From positions 31,363 to 95,362 of the forward strand of contig NZ_FNIX01000025.1 of NCBI RefSeq assembly GCF_900104175.1: a stretch of DNA of 64,000 nt, in the 5' to 3' direction. Shown here piece after piece: positions 24,268 to 33,096 of this stretch (positions within the stretch are counted from its first letter, which is position 1; each line of letters starts with the position of its first letter). The DNA comes from Lentzea jiangxiensis. Its GTDB lineage: Bacteria > Actinomycetota > Actinomycetes > Mycobacteriales > Pseudonocardiaceae. Position numbers and translations under genes: made by a program. Under the pieces are notes generated by a model, which was not told where the DNA came from, made no database searches, and worked only from the letters and a program-made list of their open reading frames with translations.

Positions 24268-25421
24268 GGCGCCTGGACTAGTCCGCTGCCGATGTCGGTG
24301 GACGGCAGGGGCAGGCGCAGGGCGGTGCCGACGAGGCGTGCCCACAGCTCGTGGCCGCGGGCTCCGGTCTTCTCCGCGATCAGGACGGCCACGCCCGCCG
24401 CGTGCGGGGTCGCCATCGACGTGCCGCGCAGGCGGCGGTACTTCTCCGGCAGCTTGAACGACGAGTAGACGTCCACGCCCGGTGCGCACACGTCGATCTG
24501 GCCGATCTTGTCCGCCGAACCCGAGGAGAACGACGCGATCGCGCGGTTCACGTCGATCGCCGCCACCGCGATGATGCTGGGGCAGCGGGCCGGGTGGCCG
24601 ACCGGTGCGATGCGCGCCGGACGTGAGGAGGCGTTGCCCGCCGCGGCGATGATCAGCGTGCCCTTGGCCAGCGCGCGCTGGGCGACCGTCTCGTAGATCT
24701 GCGAGTACGGCGTGTTCACCGGGACGTCGGCGCCCAGGGACATCGAGACGATGGCGCAGCCGTTCGCGACGGCCCAGTCGATGCCCGCGAGGATGCCGCC
24801 GTCGGTGCCGGAGCCCGCGTTCGACAGCACCTTGCCCGCGAAGATCTCGGCCTCGTGGGCGACGCCGTAGCCGGGCGGGGTCGCGGGTTTGCGCGGGCCC
24901 GCGGACGTGCCGACGCAGTGCGTGCCGTGGCCGTGGCCGTCCTGCACGTCCTCGCCGGTGATGAACGACTTCGTGGTGATGGCGCGGCCGGTGAAGTCCG
25001 GGTGGTTCTTCTCCCAGCCGGTGTCCAGGACCGCGATCTTGATGCCCTTGCCGGTGGCCGTGCTGACGTCCGCGCCGACCGCCTGCAGCCCCCAGGTCAG
25101 CACGGACTCGTCGGCCACCGCCTCCGGCGCCTCCTCTTCCGCCGGCGCCGCGAACACGTGCACGACGCGTTCCGGCTCGACGATCTGGACCGGGCCGGGG
25201 CGCTCGGCGGCGCCGTTCAGCTCGGCCAGCAGGTTCGGGTCCGCGGACACGACCGCGACGCCCAGTTCCGCGAAGACCTGGACGGCGTCCGCGTCCAGGT
25301 CACCGCTGTTCGGGTCGAACCCGGCGATGGCGCCGAGTTCGGCCAAGCCCTCTTCGACCGCGTCCTCCTGCAACAGCACGAGGAAACGACCTGTGGTCTC
25401 CACTTCCGCGGGTTCGGTCAT
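24264..25421 (-). CDS. S8 subtilisin-family serine protease without signal peptide
   Basis: A 385-residue protease with a full catalytic triad: Asp in 'IAVLDTGWEKNHPDF', His in 'DGHGHGTHCVGTSAG', Ser in 'RGTSMATPHAAGVAVL', plus the oxyanion Asn in 'IIAAAGNASS'. The first 105 residues hold an I9-like prodomain ('GRFLVLLQEDAVEEGLAEL', 'IVEPERVVHVFA'). There is no signal peptide or membrane anchor, so it is probably cytosolic or exported in another way. The ATG at 25421 leads directly into the prodomain. The 73-residue gene downstream overlaps its stop. Confidence 0.85.
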   Translation of the reverse strand: MTEPAEVETTGRFLVLLQEDAVEEGLAELGAIAGFDPNSGDLDADAVQVFAELGVAVVSADPNLLAELNGAAERPGPVQIVEPERVVHVFAAPAEEEAPEAVADESVLTWGLQAVGADVSTATGKGIKIAVLDTGWEKNHPDFTGRAITTKSFITGEDVQDGHGHGTHCVGTSAGPRKPATPPGYGVAHEAEIFAGKVLSNAGSGTDGGILAGIDWAVANGCAIVSMSLGADVPVNTPYSQIYETVAQRALAKGTLIIAAAGNASSRPARIAPVGHPARCPSIIAVAAIDVNRAIASFSSGSADKIGQIDVCAPGVDVYSSFKLPEKYRRLRGTSMATPHAAGVAVLIAEKTGARGHELWARLVGTALRLPLPSTDIGSGLVQAP

Positions 25422-25485
25422 GAGGATTCACCCCTACTCTCCTGTTGAGCCCTCACTAGAGAGTCGTCACATCGGGGCAGTTGTT

Positions 25486-26658
25486 TCAGGCCATTTGCCG
25501 TCTGCGTGCGAAGAATTCACCGATCGGCTCAACGTACTTGGCCGCGATCGGGCCCAGGATGGCCATCAGGAGCACGTACGCGGTCGCGAGGGCGGCCAGT
25601 TCGGAGCTCACCTGGCCCGACGCCACGGCCAGGCCGGCGATGACGATGGAGAACTCGCCGCGCGCGACGAGCGCCGCTCCCGCACGCATGCGGCCCATCT
25701 TGCCGATGCCCTGGCGCCGCGCCGCCCACCAGCCGGTGAAGACCTTCGTCGCCGTCGTGACGGCGGCCAGCGCCACCGCGATGCCGAGGACGGGCGGGAT
25801 CGAGCGCGGGTCGGTGTTGAGGCCGAACACCACGAAGAACATCGCGGCGAACAGGTCCCGGAGCGGTTCGAGCAGGCGCGTGGCGTTCTCGGCGGTCGAG
25901 CCGGAAATCGCGATGCCGAGCAGGAACGCGCCGACCGCCGCCGACACCTGCAGCTGCGAGGCGACGCCCGCGACGAGCAGGGCCGAGCCGAGCAGCTTGA
26001 GCAGGAACACCTCGTGGTCGGGACTGTCCACAATGGCTGAGATGAACCGGCCGTACTTCAACGCCACCACCAGGACCACGGTGATGGCGAACAGCGAGAT
26101 GCCGACCGAGGTGAGCCCGCCGAGGAAGCTCACACCCGCGAGCACGGCGGTGAGCACCGGCAGGTACACGGCCATCGCGAGGTCCTCGAACACGAGCACG
26201 GACAGCACGACCGGCGTCTCGCGGTTGCCGAGCCGCCCCAGGTCGCCCAGGACCTTCGCGACGATGCCCGACGACGAGATGTACGTGACGCCCGCCATCG
26301 CCAGCGCGCCGACCGGGCCCCAGCCCAGCAGCAGCGCCGCGATCGCGCCCGGCGCCGAGTTGAGCACCAGGTCGAGCACACCGGCCATCCACGACTTCTT
26401 CAAACCGGTCGTGAGCTCCGACGCCGAGTACTCGAGGCCGAGGAGCAGCAGGAGCAGCACGACGCCGATCTCGCTGGCGAGGTGCGTGAACTCCTCGATG
26501 CCGTGCAACGGGACCAGCCCGCCGTGCCCGAACGCCAGTCCACCGACCAGGTAGAGCGGGATCGGGGAGATTCCGGCACGCCGAGCCACACGACCCAGCA
26601 GGCCGAGGCCGAAGAACACCGCGCCGAGCTGGATCATGGCGATTGTTGTCTCGTGCAC
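25486..26658 (-). CDS. Cation:proton antiporter, CPA2/KefB-like membrane subunit
   Basis: A 390-residue integral membrane protein with 11-12 hydrophobic segments and the Na+/H+ exchanger fold ('LLGRVARRAGISPIPLYLVG', 'GEFSIVIAGLAVASGQVSS'). It lacks the cytosolic TrkA-N domain of KefB. A separate TrkA-C protein is encoded 5 bases upstream (26664), as in the Bacillus KhtTU K+/H+ antiporter. It probably exports K+ or another monovalent cation in exchange for protons. Confidence 0.85.
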   Translation of the reverse strand: MHETTIAMIQLGAVFFGLGLLGRVARRAGISPIPLYLVGGLAFGHGGLVPLHGIEEFTHLASEIGVVLLLLLLGLEYSASELTTGLKKSWMAGVLDLVLNSAPGAIAALLLGWGPVGALAMAGVTYISSSGIVAKVLGDLGRLGNRETPVVLSVLVFEDLAMAVYLPVLTAVLAGVSFLGGLTSVGISLFAITVVLVVALKYGRFISAIVDSPDHEVFLLKLLGSALLVAGVASQLQVSAAVGAFLLGIAISGSTAENATRLLEPLRDLFAAMFFVVFGLNTDPRSIPPVLGIAVALAAVTTATKVFTGWWAARRQGIGKMGRMRAGAALVARGEFSIVIAGLAVASGQVSSELAALATAYVLLMAILGPIAAKYVEPIGEFFARRRQMA

Positions 26659-26663
26659 TGTGA

Positions 26664-27137
26664 TTAACCGCCGTGGAGGATCTCAGCGGCGGCGTCGAGG
26701 CCTTCCGCGGTGCCGACGACGACCGCGAGGTCGCCGTTTTCGAAGAGGAAGTCGGGGCCGGGCGACGGATGCGCGTTGCCCGCGCGGACGACGGCCACGA
26801 CGGACACACTGGTCCTGGTGCGCAGAGCGGTCTCGCCGAGCGTGCGGTTCGCGAAGGCGGTGACCGGCAGCTGGCGGGTGGTGATGCCCGCGATGTCGCG
26901 GGTCTCCTCGCGCAGGTGGGCGACGAGCTGCGGCGCGCCGAGCAGGCCCGCGAGCGTGCTCGCCTCCTCCGGTGAGAGGGGTATCGACGCCGCGCAGGAG
27001 TCCGGATCGCTCGCCTTGGAGAGGATGAGCTCGAACCGGCCGTCCCGGTACGTGATCACACCGACGCGACGGCCGGCACGGATCATGAAGTCCTGACGCG
27101 TGCCGATGCCCGGCAGGGGCGTGATCTCTACGTTCAC
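26664..27137 (-). CDS. KhtT-like TrkA-C regulatory subunit of the antiporter
   Basis: A 157-residue cytosolic protein. The N-terminus 'MNVEITPLPGIGTRQDF' and 'GRRVGVITYRDGRFEL' form the KhtT-type head. From about residue 75 it is a TrkA-C (RCK C) domain ('TLGETALRTRTSVSVVAVVR', 'FENGDLAVVVGTAEGL') that would bind a nucleotide and gate the antiporter. I prefer the GTG at 27137, which gives the usual family N-terminus; an in-frame ATG lies at 27146. Neither has a clear ribosome site. It overlaps nothing but sits 18 bases from the divergent DUF1015 gene. Confidence 0.8.
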   Translation of the reverse strand: MNVEITPLPGIGTRQDFMIRAGRRVGVITYRDGRFELILSKASDPDSCAASIPLSPEEASTLAGLLGAPQLVAHLREETRDIAGITTRQLPVTAFANRTLGETALRTRTSVSVVAVVRAGNAHPSPGPDFLFENGDLAVVVGTAEGLDAAAEILHGG

Positions 27138-27155
27138 ACAGATCATGATACGTGC

Positions 27156-28271
27156 ATGTCCGAAACATCGAGGACGCTCCGCGTGGGCCCCGTGCGCCGG
27201 GGCTGGATCGTCCGGGAGCGCGTGCCCGGCCCGGACGTCGACGAGTTCGCCGAACCCGGTCAGGTGATCGGGGCGCTCGCGAGAGCCCCGCACGGCACGT
27301 TGCTCGCCGTGCAGCACCCGCACCGCACGCCCGCCGCGCTGGCCGCCGGCACCGGGCTGCTCGACGCGCTGCCCGCCGCCCGCACCGAGCTCGCGGCGTT
27401 GATCCGGCGGGCCTACCGGGAGGTCACCGACGTCGTCGCGCCGTACCGGGTCGACGGGCCGGACGGCACGGCGTGCGGGCTGCTCTGCCTCGTCGACCCG
27501 GACGCGATCGAGCACACCGAGGACGTCTACCCGGACGTGGTCGCCGAACGCGGCCGGGTGCTGGCGTCGCTGGGCATCGCGACGAGCGCGGCCATGCTGA
27601 TCCCGGTCACCCCGCACGACCGGCTGACGTCGCTCGTGCTCGGCATGACCGGGGAGCCCGCCGTGTCGCTCGTGGACTCCGGCGGGCGGCGGCACTGGGT
27701 GTGGCTCGTCGGACCGGGGGAGGCGCAGGAGGCGTTCCTGCGGGCGGCGGGCGCGCACCCGTTGCTCGTCGCGGACGGCAACCACCGGGTCGCGGCGGCG
27801 CGCGAGGCGGGGCTGTCCGGCCTGCTCGCGCTGGTGACGTCCGGGCCGGGGCTGCGGGTCGGGCCGATCCACCGCGCGATCGCCGGGACGGGGCTGGGCG
27901 CGTCCGACCTGGTGGCGGCGTGGGAGGGCGTGGGGCTGACGGTGTCGTCGCTGCCCTACGTCGTGGATCCGGAGCCGGGTGTGGTCGTGGTGCGCTGTCC
28001 CGACGAGGTGCTGCGCGTCGAGTTGCCCGCCGGCAAGGGGGTCGACCACGCCGTCGTGGAGTCGTTGCTGCTGGGAGCCGCTCTCGGGCTGGACCCGGAG
28101 AGCCCGTGCGTGCGGCCGGTCGTCGACCCGTCCGTCGAGGCCGAGGCGGTGCTGCTGATCGCGCCCGTGCCGCTGCGGGAGGTGCTGGAGGGCGGGAAGA
28201 TGCCGCGCAAGAGCACGTACTTCACCCCCAAGCCGCGCAGCGGGCTCCTGCTGGCCGACCTGTCACCGTAG
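27156..28271 (+). CDS. DUF1015-family protein
   Basis: A 371-residue protein with the DUF1015 signatures: 'LLVADGNHRVAAAREAG' in the centre and 'GKMPRKSTYFTPKPRSGL' at the end. The 'ADGNHR' motif is shared with ParB/SbnI-like and archaeal free-serine-kinase proteins, so a nucleotide- or serine-related reaction is possible but unproven. No signal or membrane segments. ATG at 27156, divergent from the antiporter operon with almost no spacer, so transcription may be near leaderless. A 14-bp stem-loop follows 74 bases after the stop. Confidence 0.75.
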   Translation: MSETSRTLRVGPVRRGWIVRERVPGPDVDEFAEPGQVIGALARAPHGTLLAVQHPHRTPAALAAGTGLLDALPAARTELAALIRRAYREVTDVVAPYRVDGPDGTACGLLCLVDPDAIEHTEDVYPDVVAERGRVLASLGIATSAAMLIPVTPHDRLTSLVLGMTGEPAVSLVDSGGRRHWVWLVGPGEAQEAFLRAAGAHPLLVADGNHRVAAAREAGLSGLLALVTSGPGLRVGPIHRAIAGTGLGASDLVAAWEGVGLTVSSLPYVVDPEPGVVVVRCPDEVLRVELPAGKGVDHAVVESLLLGAALGLDPESPCVRPVVDPSVEAEAVLLIAPVPLREVLEGGKMPRKSTYFTPKPRSGLLLADLSP

Positions 28272-28345
28272 GTCCCTGCCCGGCGGGTTCGTTCGGCCCT
28301 GGTCACCCGGTCCGGCGCGGGAACAGACTCCGGGGGTACGCGCTC

Positions 28346-28388
28346 ACGGGGTCTCTTCCCGGACCTTCGCCCCAGGAAGAGACCCCGT
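28346..28388. terminator. 14-bp perfect stem-loop
   Basis: ACGGGGTCTCTTCC (28346-28359) pairs with GGAAGAGACCCCGT (28375-28388) around 15 bases, downstream of the DUF1015 gene. The stem is strong but no T-run follows. It could also be a regulatory hairpin of the STAS gene 107 bases further on. Confidence 0.6.
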
Positions 28389-28495
28389 GGCAGAAAGAGG
28401 CGCTTCGGAGTCCACCGGCCCTGGTGGTCGTGGACCCGCTGACGTCTCATCGTGGGGAACCAGGTTCGCGGTCTCCCGCCTGTGAGGCACCGACG

Positions 28496-28810
28496 ATGGA
28501 ACCGGAACGAGGCTTGCTGCGGGTGCGCCGCCACGACGCCGTGGTGGCGCTGACCGGTGAGGTCGACCTGACCACGAGCGACCTGCTGAGGTCGGAGCTC
28601 GCCCTCGCCCGCGCCTCGGGGGACGGCGACGTGGTGGTCGACTTCACCGGCCTGACGTTCATCGGCTCGAGCGGCCTGCACGTGCTCATCGAGACCGCCG
28701 AGGCGCTGGGCGAGCGGCGGCTGGTGCTGCTCGGCGGCGGCTGGGCCGCTTACGTCGTGAACCTGCTCGGACTCACGCTGAAGTTCCCGAACATCGTTGT
28801 CGAACAATGA
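28496..28810 (+). CDS. STAS-domain anti-sigma factor antagonist-like protein
   Basis: A 104-residue single STAS domain. 'VALTGEVDLTTSDLLRSEL' is the entry strand and helix, and 'VVVDFTGLTFIGSSGLHVL' contains the loop whose first serine is phosphorylated in SpoIIAA/RsbV proteins. It would bind an anti-sigma kinase when unphosphorylated. No anti-sigma or sigma gene is adjacent, so it is an orphan. The ATG at 28496 is the closest start to the domain; the ribosome site is weak. Confidence 0.75.
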   Translation: MEPERGLLRVRRHDAVVALTGEVDLTTSDLLRSELALARASGDGDVVVDFTGLTFIGSSGLHVLIETAEALGERRLVLLGGGWAAYVVNLLGLTLKFPNIVVEQ

Positions 28811-28984
28811 TGTCCGGGCTGTCCACTGAGGACGCCGCTGGAAGGGTCCCGGAGTTCGCCGCCCGCGCCGCGCGCCTGGGGGACGTGCCGCTGGTCCGCG
28901 ACCGAGATCGCCGTCCCCGGCTCCCCGCCCCGCGTGATCCAGCCGCCGGCGCACGTCGAGACCGGCCTCGACCACTGAAGGCCG

Positions 28985-29425
28985 TCAGGCGCCGAAGTCC
29001 TTGCCGGGCAGCCACCCGTTGGGGATGTCCGTGACGCGCCACCGCGGCACGGCCACCTTGACCGCCCGGACCGGCGTGGCGAGGAACGGGCCCGCCTCGG
29101 ACACCTTCGCCACGAGCGCTTGCCGCACGAGCTCGTCCTCGGCGCCGCCGACCACCACGGCCGTACCGCGCGCCTGCAGGAACGGCTCCATCGGCGACCC
29201 GGTGGACACGACCAGCGACACCTCGGGGTTCTCCCTGATCGCCTTGAGCGTCCGCCCGCGCTCCTCCAGCACGAGAACGAGCTCGTGCGGCCCCCGTTCG
29301 GTGAAGTACACGCCGCTCACCCACGAGCCGTCCGAACCGGCCGTGGCGAGGAACATCGACTTGTGCGCGGCGAGCGTGCGGTGCAGCAACGCCTCGACGG
29401 CGCCGCGCTGTCCGGTGGTGGTCAC
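28985..29425 (-). CDS. Pyridoxamine 5'-phosphate oxidase-fold (PPOX) FMN/F420-type protein
   Basis: A 146-residue split-barrel protein. 'HKSMFLATAGSDGSWVSGVY' is the usual first hairpin, and 'AIRENPEVSLVVSTGSPM' and 'ARGTAVVVGGAEDEL' follow the pattern of general-stress or F420-dependent flavin proteins. GTG start at 29425 after GGAGG. It stands alone between the STAS gene and cmk. The substrate is unknown. Confidence 0.75.
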   Translation of the reverse strand: MTTTGQRGAVEALLHRTLAAHKSMFLATAGSDGSWVSGVYFTERGPHELVLVLEERGRTLKAIRENPEVSLVVSTGSPMEPFLQARGTAVVVGGAEDELVRQALVAKVSEAGPFLATPVRAVKVAVPRWRVTDIPNGWLPGKDFGA

Positions 29426-29642
29426 TGGTCCTCCGTGAGTTCGGTGATGCGCTCACGGAATCGGCCCCGGCGCAGCGCGGCTGTTGCGAATTCCACCGAT
29501 CGATACCGTTGCGACGGGCCACCGGCGGCGGGCGATCACGGACGCGGCTGTCGCGCCGGAGCGGCCGTGGACTGTCCCGCCTGCGGTGTGAGCGTTCGCA
29601 CCAGGCACAATGTGGGCCGTGGGTGTCTCGGAGGGAGCTGCG

Positions 29643-30353
29643 GTGGGCCAGGGTCAGTTGCGCGGTGTGGTCGCTCTCGACGGACCGTCCGGCACCGGCA
29701 AGTCCACCGTCGCGAAGCGGCTCGCGATGGCGCTGGACGCGCGCTACCTCGACACCGGCTCGATGTACCGGGCGATCACGGTGGCGGTGCTGCGCGCGGG
29801 AGTGGACCCGGCTGACGAGGCGGAGGTCGCCGAGGTCGCGGACAACGCGGTGCTGGTCGTCGGCACCGACCCCGCTCGGCCGGGCATCACGCTCGACGGC
29901 GACGACGTGTCGGCGGAGATCCGCGGCCCCGAGGTGACCCTCGCGGTGTCGCCGGTGTCCGCGGCGCGGCACGTGCGGGAGCTGCTCGTGGCCCAGCAGC
30001 GCGCGATCATCGCGGACGCGCTGGACCACGTGGGCGGCATCGTCGTCGAGGGGCGTGACATCGGCACCGTCGTGTCGCCGGACGCCCCGCTGAAGGTCTA
30101 CCTGACGGCGTCGGCCGACGCGCGGGCCGTGCGCAGGACCAAGCAGGACAACGCCGCCGGCCGTCAGTCCACTGTGGACGCGGTGCTGGCGGACGTGCAG
30201 CGCCGGGACGACTACGACTCGTCGCGCGCGGTGTCGCCGTTGAAGGCGGCCGAAGACGCGGTGGAGCTCGACAACACCGACCTCGACCTCGCGGGCACCA
30301 TCGACGCGTTGCTCGAGCTCGTGCACGAGCGCGGGCTGCGGGTGACCGGGTGA
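29643..30353 (+). CDS. cmk: Cytidylate kinase
   Basis: A 236-residue NMP kinase starting MGQGQLRGVVALDGPSGTGK. The P-loop is 'DGPSGTGKSTVAKRLA', then 'ARYLDTGSMYRAITVAVLR' and 'GIVVEGRDIGTVVSPDAPLK', all typical of Cmk. It phosphorylates CMP and dCMP. I chose the GTG at 29643 with GGAGGGAG just upstream; earlier in-frame starts add unconserved residues. It is the first of three genes joined by 4-base overlaps (cmk-plsC-der), an order common in actinobacteria. Confidence 0.93.
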   Translation: MGQGQLRGVVALDGPSGTGKSTVAKRLAMALDARYLDTGSMYRAITVAVLRAGVDPADEAEVAEVADNAVLVVGTDPARPGITLDGDDVSAEIRGPEVTLAVSPVSAARHVRELLVAQQRAIIADALDHVGGIVVEGRDIGTVVSPDAPLKVYLTASADARAVRRTKQDNAAGRQSTVDAVLADVQRRDDYDSSRAVSPLKAAEDAVELDNTDLDLAGTIDALLELVHERGLRVTG

Positions 30354-30982
30354 GCGTTCCCGAGGGGACACTGCCCTGGCTGTTCGACCTCGGGCGCTGG
30401 ATCGGGCGCGTCCCCTACGCCTGGCAGTTCCGGCTGCGGGTGCACGGGCGCGACCGCGTACCCTTGAGCGGCGGCGTGGTCGTCGTCGCCAACCACAGCT
30501 CGATGGCCGACGGGCCGATCCTGTTCGGGGTGCTGCCCCGGCGCGTGACGTTCCTGATCAAGCAGGAGATGTTCCAAGGCGTCGTCGGCTACCTCCTGCG
30601 CAAGATCGGGCAGATCCCCGTCAAGCGGCAGGAGGCCGACCGCACAGCGCTGACCAGCGCGTTGTCCGTGCTCAGAGCAGGCGGTGTGATCGGGGTCTTC
30701 CCCGAGGGCACGCGCGGCGAGGGCGACGTGGCGAACGCGCAGAACGGCGCGGCGTGGCTGGCCAAGACCTCCGGCGCGGTGGTGCTGCCGATCGCCTGCC
30801 GCGGGACCTACCAGGCGAAGGGCTGGCGGCCCGAGGTCGACGTGCTGATCGGTGAGCCGTTCCACCTCCCCGAGGGGAAGGGACGAGCCGCCCTGGGCGT
30901 TGCGACCGAGCAGGTGCGCGACCGCCTGGCGACACTGGTCGCCGAACTAGACGGACAACGTGCGAGTGAGGGAAGACGATGA
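30350..30982 (+). CDS. plsC: 1-acyl-sn-glycerol-3-phosphate acyltransferase family protein
   Basis: A 210-residue PlsC-like protein. The HX4D site is in 'VVANHSSMADGPILFG' and the substrate motif 'GVFPEGTRGEGDVANA' follows at about residue 120. It would acylate lysophosphatidic acid at the membrane. It starts with GTG in the GTGA overlap with cmk and ends in an ATGA overlap with der. Confidence 0.88.
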   Translation: MSVPEGTLPWLFDLGRWIGRVPYAWQFRLRVHGRDRVPLSGGVVVVANHSSMADGPILFGVLPRRVTFLIKQEMFQGVVGYLLRKIGQIPVKRQEADRTALTSALSVLRAGGVIGVFPEGTRGEGDVANAQNGAAWLAKTSGAVVLPIACRGTYQAKGWRPEVDVLIGEPFHLPEGKGRAALGVATEQVRDRLATLVAELDGQRASEGRR

Positions 30983-32400
30983 CGGACCTGGACGGCACCT
31001 GGGAGGACGAGGCCGACTGGTCAGCCTTCGACGACCTCGACGGCGAGGGCGGCGGGGAATCCGCGCCGCCACAGCCGGTGCTCGCGGTGGTCGGACGGCC
31101 GAACGTCGGCAAGTCCACGCTGGTCAACCGCATCATCGGCCGCCGTGAGGCCGTGGTGCAGGACGTGCCGGGCGTGACGCGTGACCGCGTGGCGTACGAC
31201 GCGCTGTGGAACGGCCGCAAGTTCACCGTGGTCGACACGGGTGGCTGGGAGCCGGACGCGGTCGGGCTGCAGGCCTCCGTGGCCGCCCAGGCCGAGCTCG
31301 CGATGGCGACCGCGGACGTGATCCTGCTGGTCGTGGACGGCTCCGTCGGCGCGACGTCGACCGAGGAGGCCGTCGCGAAGGTCCTGCGCCGGTCGAAGAA
31401 GCCCGTGATCCTGTGCGCGTCGAAGGTGGACGACGACCGGCTGCTGGCCGACATCGCGTCGCTGTGGTCGCTGGGCCTCGGCGAGCCGTACCCGGTCTCC
31501 GGCCTGCACGGCCGCGGCTCCGGTGACCTGCTCGACGTGATCCTCGACAAGCTGCCCGAGACCCCGCGCGACGACTTCGGCGCCCGCAGCGGCGGCCCCC
31601 GGCGCGTGGCGCTCGTCGGCAAGCCGAACGTCGGCAAGTCGTCGCTGCTCAACCGCCTGACCGGCGAGAACCGCTCGGTCGTCGACTCGGTCGCCGGCAC
31701 CACCGTCGACCCGGTCGACTCGCTGGTGGAGCTCGACGGCGAGATCTGGCGCTTCGTCGACACCGCCGGTCTGCGCAAGCGGGTGAAGTTCGAGAGCGGC
31801 GCCGAGTACTACGCCTCGCTGCGCACGAAGTCCGCGATCGAGACCGCCGAGGTCGCGATCGTGCTGCTCGACGCCCACGAGCCGCTCGCCGAGCAGGACC
31901 TGCGCGTGCTGACGATGGTCGTCGAGTCGGGCCGCGCCTGCGTGCTGGCGTTCAACAAGTGGGACCTCGTCGACGAGGACCGCCGCAACGAGATGATCCG
32001 CGAGCTCGAACGCGGCCTGGTGCGCGTCCCGTGGGCCGACAAGGTCAACATCTCGGCCCTGACCGGCCGCGCCGTGCACAAGCTCGCGCCGGCGTTGCGC
32101 ACGGCGTTGAACTCGTGGGACACCCGAGTCCCGACCGGCCGCCTGAACCAGTGGCTGACCGAGCTCATCGCCGCGACCCCGCCGCCCGTGCGCGGCGGCA
32201 AGCAGCCGAAGGTGCTGTTCGCGACCCAGGCCTCGACCCGCCCGCCGACGTTCGTGCTGTTCACGACCGGTTTCCTCGAGGCGTCGTACCGCCGCTTCAT
32301 CGAGCGCAGGCTGCGCGAGGAGTTCGGCTTCGAGGGCAGCCCGGTCCGCATCTCCGTGCGCGTGCGCGAGAAGAAGAAGGCCGGCGCAGGCAAGAAGTAG
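30979..32400 (+). CDS. der: Ribosome biogenesis GTPase Der (EngA)
   Basis: A 473-residue protein with two tandem GTPase domains. The first P-loop is 'VVGRPNVGKSTLVNRI' (about residue 37), the second 'LVGKPNVGKSSLLNRL' (about residue 212). 'DTGGWEPDA' and 'DTAGLRKRVKFESG' are the two G3 regions. A C-terminal KH-like domain follows ('LFATQASTRPPTFVLFTTGF'). It acts in assembly of the 50S subunit. An acidic N-terminal extension of about 35 residues is usual in actinobacteria. Confidence 0.95.
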   Translation: MTDLDGTWEDEADWSAFDDLDGEGGGESAPPQPVLAVVGRPNVGKSTLVNRIIGRREAVVQDVPGVTRDRVAYDALWNGRKFTVVDTGGWEPDAVGLQASVAAQAELAMATADVILLVVDGSVGATSTEEAVAKVLRRSKKPVILCASKVDDDRLLADIASLWSLGLGEPYPVSGLHGRGSGDLLDVILDKLPETPRDDFGARSGGPRRVALVGKPNVGKSSLLNRLTGENRSVVDSVAGTTVDPVDSLVELDGEIWRFVDTAGLRKRVKFESGAEYYASLRTKSAIETAEVAIVLLDAHEPLAEQDLRVLTMVVESGRACVLAFNKWDLVDEDRRNEMIRELERGLVRVPWADKVNISALTGRAVHKLAPALRTALNSWDTRVPTGRLNQWLTELIAATPPPVRGGKQPKVLFATQASTRPPTFVLFTTGFLEASYRRFIERRLREEFGFEGSPVRISVRVREKKKAGAGKK

Positions 32401-32463
32401 CTCACCCGTTGATGACCCGACCAGCCGGTTGCCCTTCGTGACGGGGTGCGGTTGGTTGGGTTG

Positions 32464-33096
32464 GTGGCCGTACGAGTGGTGCTAGCCGACGACGAGGCCC
32501 TGCTGCGGCGGGGCCTGAAAGTCCTCCTCGAAGCCGATGGCCGGGTGGAGGTGGTCGGCGAGGCGGCCGACGGCGCCGAACTGGTCGAGGTCGTCCTGGC
32601 CCACCTGCCGGACGTCGTGCTGGTCGACGTCCAGATGCCCGGCGTCGACGGCCTGGAGGCCGTGCGCCGCCTGCGCACGTGGGCCACCCCGCCGGCCATC
32701 GCCGTGCTGACCACGTTCGACCTCGACGACTACGTGGCGACCGCCCTGGACCTGGGCGCCCAGGGCTTCCTGCTGAAGGACGCCGAACCCGAGGCCCTCG
32801 TCCGCGCCGTGGTGGATCTCGCCGCCGGCGGCGCGGTCCTGGACCCGCGCATCACCGCCCGCCTGCTTCCCCGCCTGAGGGGCTTCCGCGCCAACCGCCA
32901 GCTGAATTCGCTGTCCGCACGCGAACGCCAGGTGCTCGAACTGGTCGCCAGCGGCCGCTCGAACCACTCGATCGCCGAGCAGCTCTGCCTGTCCGAGGCG
33001 ACGGTGAAGAGCTACGTGTCCACCGTCCTCACCAAACTGGGAGTGGAGAACCGGGTGCAGGCGGCCCTGGTCGCCCACCAGGTCGGTGCGTGGTGA
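32464..33096 (+). CDS. NarL/FixJ-family response regulator
   Basis: A 210-residue regulator. The receiver domain has the acidic pocket in 'VVLADDEALLRRG', the phospho-Asp in 'VVLVDVQMPGVDGLEAVR' and the Lys in 'GFLLKDAEPE'. The LuxR-type HTH is 'LSARERQVLELVASGRSNHS' onward. GTG at 32464 gives the standard start; a GTG at 32446 is also in frame. It overlaps its kinase gene by 4 bases. Confidence 0.88.
   Translation: MAVRVVLADDEALLRRGLKVLLEADGRVEVVGEAADGAELVEVVLAHLPDVVLVDVQMPGVDGLEAVRRLRTWATPPAIAVLTTFDLDDYVATALDLGAQGFLLKDAEPEALVRAVVDLAAGGAVLDPRITARLLPRLRGFRANRQLNSLSARERQVLELVASGRSNHSIAEQLCLSEATVKSYVSTVLTKLGVENRVQAALVAHQVGAW

Noticed and set aside
25089..25175. Pro/Ala/Glu-rich stretch of the subtilisin as a secretion tail or repeat system
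   Set aside because: It is a short linker between prodomain and catalytic domain, usual for this family.
28807..29034. 75-codon frame after the STAS gene
   Set aside because: It starts on the last bases of the STAS gene and runs into the end of the convergent PPOX gene, with no recognisable sequence or ribosome site.
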